From Candidatus Alistipes faecigallinarum (GTDB taxonomy: Bacteria; Bacteroidota; Bacteroidia; Bacteroidales; Rikenellaceae), in the NCBI GenBank assembly GCA_019115605.1, contig DXDG01000003.1, positions 85,316 through 149,315 of the forward strand: DNA of 64,000 bases, in the 5' to 3' direction. Under the pieces are notes generated by a model that ran no database searches, was not told the DNA's origin, and was given only the letters and a program-made list of their open reading frames with translations. Below, piece by piece: positions 58,006 to 64,000 of this stretch (positions are counted from its first letter, which is position 1; each line of letters starts with the position of its first letter). The position numbers were made by a program, and so were the translations under genes.

Positions 58006-59331
58006 CTATTTTTTGTCGGCGGTGCCGGTCTCCGATGCCGGCTGCTCCGGTGCAGCGGCCGGGAGCACCAGCGAATCGAGCTGCGTGATACGCTCCTCGG
58101 GCTTCACGTCGCCGTTGAGCTCGGCCATGATGCGGTCGCGGACAAATTCGAACAGCGGCCGGTTCTCCTTCGAGATCGGCTCGGCGGGCTCCTGCGGCAC
58201 CTTCAGCGGATTGATCGGCTTGCCGTTTTTCCAGATGCGGTAGTCCAGATGCGGGCCCGTGGAGGCGCCCGTCGATCCGACGTATCCGATCAACTGGCCC
58301 TGCGAGACATGCGTGCCCTGCGAAATGCCCTTGGCATAGCCGCTCAAATGGAGGTATCCGGTCATCAGATTGCCCGGATGCTTGATCTTCAGCGTATTGC
58401 CGCCTCCACCGCCCCAGCCCTTGAAGACGACGACGCCATCGGCCACGGCATGCACGTGCGTACCCTTCGGTGCGGCGTAATCGACGCCCGTGTGGGGCCG
58501 GTAGACCTTGTATATCGGGTGCTTGCGGGCGTAGGTGAAGCGCGAACTGATGCGCGTGTACTTGAGCGGGGCCTTCAGCAGCTGCTTGCGCAGGCTGGCG
58601 CCGTCGGCCTCCCAGTACTGGATCTTGCCGCCCTGGCGGAACGGTATGGCGTAGTACTCCTTGCCGCTCTGCGTGAATTTTGCGCCCCAGATGCGGCCGA
58701 TGCCCACCGAGACCGTGTCGTCGATGAAGCGTTCGTCGTAGATGACCGTGAAGGAGTCGCCCTTCTGGATGCCGAAGAAATCGACGGTCCACTGGTAGAT
58801 GTCCTCCATCTCTGCGGCCAGTGCGTAGGGCAGGTCGTGCTCCATGATCGAGCCCCAGAGCGAGGAGGTGATCACGGCGCTCTTCTTCGTCCGGCGGAGC
58901 GTGCAGGGCTTCACGTCCTTGCGGATCGACACCGAGTCGCTGCCGTGAAATCCGAAGACGACGTATTCGGTTGTGGAGATCTCGTAGGCCAGAAAGTCCA
59001 GATGCGGGGCATAGAGCGAGTCTTCATGGATGAAGCAGGTGTAGGGATGCCCCGCGCGGATGTTGCGCAGCGGGAAGATCTCCCTGGCCTTGCGGTCGAG
59101 CAGGTCGACCTCCTGGGCCGAGATGCCGTATCCGCCGAGAATTTTTCCCAGCGTCTCGCCCGAACCCACTTCGCCCGTTTCGAGACGGTAGGCGTCGGCG
59201 TCGATGCCGTAGACGAGGTTTTGGGGTGCGGCCTCTTCCGTTTCCGCTTCGGATTGGGCCGTATCGGTCCGGCCGCAGGCTCCCGCGGCCCACAGCAGCA
59301 GGAGGCATATCGAGACTTTCAGGATTTTCAT
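58006..59331 (-). CDS. M23 family metallopeptidase lipoprotein
   Basis: A 441-residue lipoprotein (GAC, Cys20). A LysM-like/OapA-type region near residues 50-105 may bind peptidoglycan. The C-terminal zinc peptidase has the ligands HTGVD and a late HLD in GPHLDYRI, with GYLHLSGYAKG between. Catalytic motifs look intact, so it is probably an active murein endopeptidase used in wall growth. It heads the ispD-PH-rubredoxin run. Confidence 0.9.
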   Translation of the reverse strand: MKILKVSICLLLLWAAGACGRTDTAQSEAETEEAAPQNLVYGIDADAYRLETGEVGSGETLGKILGGYGISAQEVDLLDRKAREIFPLRNIRAGHPYTCFIHEDSLYAPHLDFLAYEISTTEYVVFGFHGSDSVSIRKDVKPCTLRRTKKSAVITSSLWGSIMEHDLPYALAAEMEDIYQWTVDFFGIQKGDSFTVIYDERFIDDTVSVGIGRIWGAKFTQSGKEYYAIPFRQGGKIQYWEADGASLRKQLLKAPLKYTRISSRFTYARKHPIYKVYRPHTGVDYAAPKGTHVHAVADGVVVFKGWGGGGGNTLKIKHPGNLMTGYLHLSGYAKGISQGTHVSQGQLIGYVGSTGASTGPHLDYRIWKNGKPINPLKVPQEPAEPISKENRPLFEFVRDRIMAELNGDVKPEERITQLDSLVLPAAAPEQPASETGTADKK

Positions 59332-59339
59332 AGTATGTG

Positions 59340-59347
59340 CAAAATTA
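59340..59347 (-). promoter_or_regulatory. -7 element for the M23-ispD operon
   Basis: On the minus strand TAATTTTG, eight bases before the M23 start, implying a very short leader. Confidence 0.55.
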
Positions 59348-59401
59348 GAAAAAAAACGGAGGATCGCGAATTTTAGTCTTCCTTTTCTTCGGACTTTTCG
59401 C

Positions 59402-59427
59402 CCGGATCCGGCGAAAAGCGGATCCGG
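59402..59427. promoter_or_regulatory. CCGGATCCG hairpin at the lpxK promoter
   Basis: CCGGATCCG (59402-59410) pairs with CGGATCCGG (59419-59427) around GCGAAAAG; TTTTTG follows and includes the lpxK -33 element. It looks like a terminator, yet no plus-strand gene ends here, so it may be a regulatory dyad or insulator. Confidence 0.45.
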
Positions 59428-59429
59428 TT

Positions 59430-59460
59430 TTTGTTTTCCCGGAAAAAAGGGCTATCTTTG
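59430..59460 (+). promoter_or_regulatory. lpxK promoter
   Basis: TTTG (59430-59433), 19 bases, TATCTTTG (59453-59460): consensus Bacteroidetes promoter 29 bases before lpxK. Confidence 0.8.
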
Positions 59461-59489
59461 AACGATTCATAGTCTTTAGCGAACGAACG

Positions 59490-60533
59490 ATGTTGAAAAG
59501 CCTGCTTGCGCCGGTAGCGGCTCTTTACAAGGCGGGGGTGACGTTGCGTCACCGCCTCTTCGACTGGGGCATTCTCAAAAGCGTGAAGTTCGACATTCCG
59601 ATCATCTGTATCGGAAACATCACCGTCGGAGGAACGGGCAAGACGCCGATGGCCGAGATGGTAATCGACTACATGTCGCAGTTCCATCGCGTGGCGCTGC
59701 TTTCGCGCGGATACGGACGCCGTACGAAGGGTTATCTGGAGGTTCGTGCGGATTCCCATTATCGGGATGTGGGGGACGAACCGCTGCAGATCAAGCGCAA
59801 GTTCCCCGATGTGGTGGTCGTCGTGTGCGAAAAGCGTGTCGAGGGAATCCGCCGTCTGCGCGGGGAGCATCCGGAGGTGGACCTCATCGTCATGGACGAC
59901 GGCTTCCAGCACCGCTATGTGGAGCCGAAGATCAACATCGTGATGATCGATGCCACGCGTCCGGTGCAGCACGACCGCATGCTGCCCGTGGGAACGTTGC
60001 GCGATCTTCCCGAGCAGTTGCACCGCGCGCACTATTTCGTCGTTACGAAGTGTCCCGACCGCATGGCGCCCATCGACCGGCGGATCCTGCGCAAGGTGCT
60101 GATCCAGGTCGCCTATCAGCAGGTCTATTTCACCCGTTTCGAGAGTTTCATGCCCCAGCCGCTCTATGCCGACGAGGCTGCCGAGGAGCCGCTGGCGCAC
60201 GGCCGGAGCGTGATCGCCCTCTCGGGCATCGGCAATCCGCGCCCCTTCGTGCGGTCGCTTGCCGAGCGTTACCGGGTTGTTGCCGAGATGACGCTCGACG
60301 ACCACCACGTATACAGGGTTCGGGACATGCACGCACTCGAGGCGCTTCTTGCCGAGCACCCGGATGCGGTGATCGTTACGACCGAGAAGGATGCCGTGAA
60401 GATGACGCGCCGGGAGAAGATCCCCGCGGTCGTCCGCAGGGTTTTGTATTACCAACCGATCAATATTTCGTTCATAGAGGATTCGGCAACGGATTTTCTG
60501 CAAAAACTCGAAGAAGATGTTAGAGGAAATTAA
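59490..60533 (+). CDS. lpxK: Tetraacyldisaccharide 4'-kinase
   Basis: A 347-residue inner-membrane kinase of lipid A synthesis. The Walker A loop lies in GNITVGGTGKTPMAE; LSRGYGRRTKG, VMDDGFQHR and LSGIGNPRPF complete the family pattern. Its 3' end overlaps the start of the nucleoside phosphorylase gene by 17 bases. Confidence 0.95.
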   Translation: MLKSLLAPVAALYKAGVTLRHRLFDWGILKSVKFDIPIICIGNITVGGTGKTPMAEMVIDYMSQFHRVALLSRGYGRRTKGYLEVRADSHYRDVGDEPLQIKRKFPDVVVVVCEKRVEGIRRLRGEHPEVDLIVMDDGFQHRYVEPKINIVMIDATRPVQHDRMLPVGTLRDLPEQLHRAHYFVVTKCPDRMAPIDRRILRKVLIQVAYQQVYFTRFESFMPQPLYADEAAEEPLAHGRSVIALSGIGNPRPFVRSLAERYRVVAEMTLDDHHVYRVRDMHALEALLAEHPDAVIVTTEKDAVKMTRREKIPAVVRRVLYYQPINISFIEDSATDFLQKLEEDVRGN

Positions 60534-61326
60534 GAACACCGCCGCATTCATCCGCTCCCGGACCGGGGAGTTTCGTCCCGAGGTGGGCATCGTGCTCGGC
60601 ACGGGGCTGGGCGACTTCGCCGACCGCATTGCGGCGCACACGATCATTGACTACAAGGAGATTCCCGGATTTCCCGTCTCGACGGTCGAGGGCCACAAGG
60701 GCCGTCTGATCTTCGGGGAGATCGGCGGGCGGCGGGTCGTCGCCATGCAGTGACGCTTCCACTACTACGAGGGCTACACGATGCAGCAGGTAACCTTCCC
60801 GATCCGCGTCATGCAGCAGCTGGGTATCCGTTATCTGTTCGTGTCGAACGCCTCGGGCGGCATCAACACCTCGTTTCGCACGGGCGACCTGATGGTCATC
60901 ACCGACCATATCAACCTGATGCCCAATCCGCTCATCGGCCCGAATCTGGCGGAGCTGGGACCCCGTTTCCCGGACATGCACAACTGTTACGACAAGGAGC
61001 TCATCGCCGCCGCGACGCGCATTGCCGGGGAGGAGGGGATCAAGCTCCAGTACGGCGTCTATGTCGGAGGCACGGGCCCGACGTTCGAGACGCAGGCCGA
61101 ATACCGCTACTTCAAGGCCATCGGCGGTGATGCCGCGGGCATGTCCACCGTCCCCGAGGTGATCGTGGCGCGCCACATGTCGATTCCCGTCTTCGGCGTC
61201 TCGGTCATTACGAACTGCGGCCTTTCGGACGAGGTCGGCGACCATGAGGACGTGCAGCGCCAGGGCCGCAAGGCCGGAGCGAAGATGCAGACGCTCTTTA
61301 TCCGTATGATTGAAAATCTCAAATAG
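60517..61326 (+). pseudogene. Purine nucleoside phosphorylase gene interrupted by one in-frame TGA
   Basis: A single reading frame of 269 codons for a PNP/MTAP-family enzyme, unbroken except TGA at 60751-60753. Both sides match the family: N-terminal GIVLGTGLGDF and VEGHKGRL, then [17 protein letters not shown] and SVITNCGL. The stop replaces the Gly of the conserved [11 protein letters not shown] block; CAG-TGA-CGC instead of CAG-GGA-CGC is one G-to-T change. A restart at the ATG at 60781 would lack the phosphate- and substrate-binding residues before it. It is either a recent nonsense mutation or a sequencing error. Confidence 0.85.
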
Positions 61327-61330
61327 CAAT

Positions 61331-61834
61331 ATGGTAAACAAGGTAATTCTGGTGGGCAACGTGGGCCTCGATCCCGAGGTCCGCACGCTCGAAGGGGGTG
61401 CGAAGGTCGCCCGTATCCGCCTGGCTACGACGGAGCGGCTCTACGACCGTGCGTCGAACGAGACGAAGGAGCATACCGAGTGGCATACGATCACTTTGTG
61501 GCGCGGTCTTGCCGATGTCGTGGACCGCTATGTGCGCAAGGGCACGCAGCTCTATATCGAGGGGCGCTTGCGTACGCGCGAGTGGATGGACAAGGACAAC
61601 AACAAACGCTATACGACCGAAATTCTGGCCGACACGATGAACCTGCTGGGCCGTCGCAGCGACAACCCGGCATCGGAGGGCTCCACCCCGGCATACGGAG
61701 GCGCGCGGGGTGCCACCTCCGGACAGCAGGGAGGTTATGCCGCACCGCGTCCGGCTCCCGCACCGCGTCTGGCTGCCGCGCCGCAACAGCAGCCGACCGT
61801 TCCGGCCGACGATCCCGACGATTTGCCGTTTTAA
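61331..61834 (+). CDS. ssb: Single-stranded DNA-binding protein
   Basis: A 167-residue SSB starting at MVNKVILVGNVGLDPEVR; an ATG seven codons earlier overlaps the upstream gene and is less likely. The OB fold occupies residues 1-110, then a Gly/Ala/Pro/Gln-rich linker and the acidic protein-interaction tip DDPDDLPF. It lies four bases after the nucleoside phosphorylase frame. Confidence 0.95.
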   Translation: MVNKVILVGNVGLDPEVRTLEGGAKVARIRLATTERLYDRASNETKEHTEWHTITLWRGLADVVDRYVRKGTQLYIEGRLRTREWMDKDNNKRYTTEILADTMNLLGRRSDNPASEGSTPAYGGARGATSGQQGGYAAPRPAPAPRLAAAPQQQPTVPADDPDDLPF

Positions 61835-61856
61835 TCGTTCCCTTTACATGCGGGAG

Positions 61857-61888
61857 CTCCGGAGGGTCCAGGACTCTTCGGAGTTTTT
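61857..61888 (+). terminator. ssb terminator
   Basis: CTCCGGAGGGTCC (61857-61869) pairs with GGACTCTTCGGAG (61871-61883), two G-T wobbles, followed by TTTTT. Confidence 0.75.
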
Positions 61889-61959
61889 GCATGAAATGCA
61901 TGTTGTTCCCGCGGACCGCCGCGGCGGTTTCGCGGGCATGAAATCGGATTGTTCCCACA

Positions 61960-62457
61960 ATGAAAAAGATCGAAAATCCCTGGCGGGGGATGAAAGGGTA
62001 TCGCTGCTACGGCTGCGATCCGCACAGTGAGCAGGGGCTCCGCATGGAGTTCTATGAGGACGGCGAGGAGATTGTGAGCGTCTGGCATCCCCGCCCGGAG
62101 TTTCAGGGTTGGGTGGATACGCTCCACGGAGGCATTCAGGCAACGCTGGCCGACGAGATCAGCAGCTGGGTGGTCTTCCGCAAGTTCCAGACCAGCGGCG
62201 TTACTTCGCGCATGGAGGTGCGCTACCACCGGCCGATCCATACCACCGACGAACGCATTGTCCTGCGTGCGGCCGTGTGGCAGCAACGGCGCAACCTGGT
62301 CGAGATCGGCGTGCGGATCTTCGACGGCGCCGGAACGCTCTGCACCGAGGCGACCTGCCTCTACTTCCTCTTCCCGAAGGAGAAGGCGCGCGAAGAGTTC
62401 CACTTCTGCGACTGCAGCGTCGCGGACGAGGAGGTCGATCCGCTATGCGGCAAATAA
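61960..62457 (+). CDS. PaaI-type hotdog thioesterase
   Basis: A 165-residue single hotdog domain. HGGIQATLADEISSW matches the family's catalytic helix (His-Gly-Gly with an acidic residue), and SRMEVRYHRPI the following strand. The N terminus carries CYGC and the C terminus FCDCS, extra cysteines that could bind a metal; this is seen only by pattern. Acyl-CoA or acyl-ACP substrate unknown. Confidence 0.82.
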   Translation: MKKIENPWRGMKGYRCYGCDPHSEQGLRMEFYEDGEEIVSVWHPRPEFQGWVDTLHGGIQATLADEISSWVVFRKFQTSGVTSRMEVRYHRPIHTTDERIVLRAAVWQQRRNLVEIGVRIFDGAGTLCTEATCLYFLFPKEKAREEFHFCDCSVADEEVDPLCGK

Positions 62458-62460
62458 ACA

Positions 62461-62500
62461 AGGAGCGGCGCGTTATGTAACGCGCCGCTCCTCTTTTGTC
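62461..62500. terminator. Bidirectional terminator, 15-base stem
   Basis: AGGAGCGGCGCGTTA and its complement (62478-62492), followed by CTTTTG; it serves the thioesterase gene and the convergent deaminase gene. Confidence 0.8.
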
Positions 62501-62512
62501 CTTCGGTTGCCG

Positions 62513-62953
62513 TCAGGCCTCCTCCGCGAGCCGGTACTGGACACACTCGATGCCGACGCGGCGCAGCAGCTCCAGCCCCTCCTCCGAACGGTAGTCGTCC
62601 GAATAGACCACCCGCTTGATGCCCGCCTGGATGATGAGTTTCGAGCACTCGATACAGGGGGCTGCGGTGATGTAGAGCGTCGAGCCGTCGCAGTTGTTGG
62701 CCGACTTGGCGACCTTCGTGATGGCGTTGGCCTCGGCGTGCAGCACGTAGGCCTTGGTCTTGCCGCTCTCGTCCTCGCAGATGTTCTCGAAACCGGCCGG
62801 CGTGCCGTTGTATCCGTCCGAGATGATCATCCGGTCCTTGACGATCAGCGCCCCGACCTTGCGGCGCACGCAGTATGAATTCTCGGCCCAGATGGCCGCC
62901 ATGCGCAGGTAGCGCAGGTCCAGCTGATGCTGTTTCTCCTCCTGGTAACCCAT
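62513..62953 (-). CDS. dCMP deaminase (ComEB-like)
   Basis: A 146-residue zinc deaminase. HAEANAI supplies H72 and E74; PCIECSK supplies C100 and C103. The N terminus LRYLRMAAIWAENSYC and the NGTPAGFE segment fit deoxycytidylate deaminase, which feeds dUMP to thymidylate synthesis. It follows secA on the minus strand after a 118-base gap. Confidence 0.92.
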   Translation of the reverse strand: MGYQEEKQHQLDLRYLRMAAIWAENSYCVRRKVGALIVKDRMIISDGYNGTPAGFENICEDESGKTKAYVLHAEANAITKVAKSANNCDGSTLYITAAPCIECSKLIIQAGIKRVVYSDDYRSEEGLELLRRVGIECVQYRLAEEA

Positions 62954-63071
62954 CGTTGTCGCTTTTGAGTAGTTCGCAGGGCCCGGAAATCCGGGAACCC
63001 GGCTGTCTGACAGCCTCGGCAGCCTTGATTATCCCGGCTGTCTGGCTGTCCCGACCGATCGTGGGGCCGGT

Positions 63072-64000
63072 TTACAGTCCCTTGCCGTGGCAGTTCTTGT
63101 ACTTCTTGCCCGATCCGCAGGGACAGGGGTCGTTGCGGCCGACCTTCTTCTCAACATGCACCGGCATGGGCTTCGACTTGTCCTGCTGTCCGGCCTGTGC
63201 GGCGGCCTGCATGCGCGAAGCCTGGAGCTTGTTCACGTCGATCTTGGCGCGGCGCTCGCGTTCCATCTGCTGCCGTTCGCGGGCCTGCTGCTGGCGCTGC
63301 ATCTCCTCGGGGGTCTGCTCCCGCACGGGAACGTAGGCCTTGTCGAGGATCGAGAGCACCTCGCGGTTTACCTTGACGAGCATCTTCGAGAAGAGTCCGA
63401 ACGACTCGAACTTGTAGATCAGCAGCGGGTCCTTCTGCTCGTAGGTGGCGTTCTGCACGCTCTGGCGCAGGTCGTCCATCTCGCGCAGGTGCTCGCGCCA
63501 GGCGTCGTCGATCGTGGTGAACATCACCACCTTCGAGAAGACCTTGTAGATCTCGGCGCCGTCCGTATCCTTGCATTTCTGCAGGTTTACGGGGATGTTG
63601 TATCCGAGGTGTCCGTCCGTGAGCGGGAAGTAGATGTTGGCATCCAGCTGGTCCTTGCGGTCCTCATAGATGCGCTGCATGACGGGACGCACCGTATCGG
63701 CCACGGCCTTCGCACGGCGGGCATAGGTCTCCTTGAGCGCCTTGACGATCGCCTCGACCAGCTCGTCGGGCTTGGCGGCTCCGTACTCCGTCTCGCTCAT
63801 CGGCAACTCCACGGCCACCTGGCGGATGAGCTCCATGCGGAACTCCTCATATTCGATGCCGCGGTTCTCCTCGACGAAGTTCTCGGCGAAGTCGTACATG
63901 ATGTTGTTCAGGTCGATCTCGATCCGTTCGCCGTAGAGGGCGTGGCGGCGGCGCGTGTAGATCACCTCGCGCTGCGAGTTCATCACGTCGTCGTATTCGA
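63072..64000 (-). CDS. secA: Preprotein translocase ATPase SecA, C-terminal part
   Basis: About 309 residues of the C-terminal end; the frame continues past the window edge (last codons read [18 protein letters not shown], the SecA helical-wing/scaffold region). A charged Gln/Arg/Met-rich linker leads to the zinc-binding SecB-interaction motif [17 protein letters not shown] at the very C terminus. SecA drives Sec export of the many signal-peptide proteins in this window. Confidence 0.96.
   Translation of the reverse strand, partial: EYDDVMNSQREVIYTRRRHALYGERIEIDLNNIMYDFAENFVEENRGIEYEEFRMELIRQVAVELPMSETEYGAAKPDELVEAIVKALKETYARRAKAVADTVRPVMQRIYEDRKDQLDANIYFPLTDGHLGYNIPVNLQKCKDTDGAEIYKVFSKVVMFTTIDDAWREHLREMDDLRQSVQNATYEQKDPLLIYKFESFGLFSKMLVKVNREVLSILDKAYVPVREQTPEEMQRQQQARERQQMERERRAKIDVNKLQASRMQAAAQAGQQDKSKPMPVHVEKKVGRNDPCPCGSGKKYKNCHGKGL

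Noticed and set aside
60751..60753. TGA in the nucleoside phosphorylase as selenocysteine or a reassigned codon
   Set aside because: Family members have Gly here, not Cys/Sec; many genes in the window stop at TGA (ROK, atpB, atpD, atpK), so the codon is a normal stop.
62995..63065. Repeated GGCTGTCTG between the dCMP deaminase gene and secA
   Set aside because: Two short copies in imperfect context; no T-run, dyad or promoter arrangement to support a function.

Overview
The window looks like chromosomal DNA of a GC-rich member of the Bacteroidales, most likely Rikenellaceae/Alistipes; the genus is inferred. The evidence is a short primary sigma factor of the Bacteroidetes type, many promoters of the form TTTG-N19/20-TAnnTTTG, a GldH lipoprotein beside a PSP1/RicT-like protein, a bacterial V-type ATPase operon of the E-DUF2764-A-B-D-I-K type, and many exported lipoproteins. 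Most of the window is core genome. I saw no rRNA, tRNA, CRISPR array, prophage, insertion sequence or transposon.

Left part (1-14 kb): a ROK regulator cut by the window edge, an exported GH89 alpha-N-acetylglucosaminidase, a lipoprotein of the NAGPA phosphodiester-glycosidase family, the seven-gene V-ATPase operon, and a GH125 exo-alpha-mannosidase. Together these suggest scavenging of alpha-GlcNAc- and mannose-capped glycans beside an ion-motive enzyme. 14-23 kb is a minus-strand run: glutaminyl cyclase lipoprotein, metH, metF, an M20 amidohydrolase and rnr. A divergent S37 peptidase gene follows.

Middle (24.5-38 kb): tig, clpP, clpX, transketolase, metK, an HtrA protease, rpoD, ung and alkaline phosphatase. 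Next comes a BlaI-type repressor with an M56 (BlaR1-like) membrane peptidase carrying two TonB C-terminal domains; the repressor's operator fills its own promoter spacer. 38.7-49 kb (minus strand) holds trmB, gldH, a RicT-like protein, a MATE exporter, a ClpC-type ATPase, a phosphoesterase, a lower-GC aspartyl protease and rarA.

Right part (49-64 kb): a strongly folded non-coding region divergent from rarA, a small lipoprotein, aspS, tadA, a TPR protein, queG, an acyl-CoA ligase, a 54-residue rubredoxin, a PH-like membrane protein, ispD, an M23 peptidase, lpxK, a purine nucleoside phosphorylase gene broken by one in-frame TGA, ssb, a hotdog thioesterase, dCMP deaminase and the 3' end of secA.

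The best leads for something undescribed are the structured RNA at 48987-49184, the interrupted nucleoside phosphorylase, the BlaI operator/promoter overlap with its unusual M56-TonB partner, and the reduced V-ATPase whose proteolipid carries a sodium-type ligand set.
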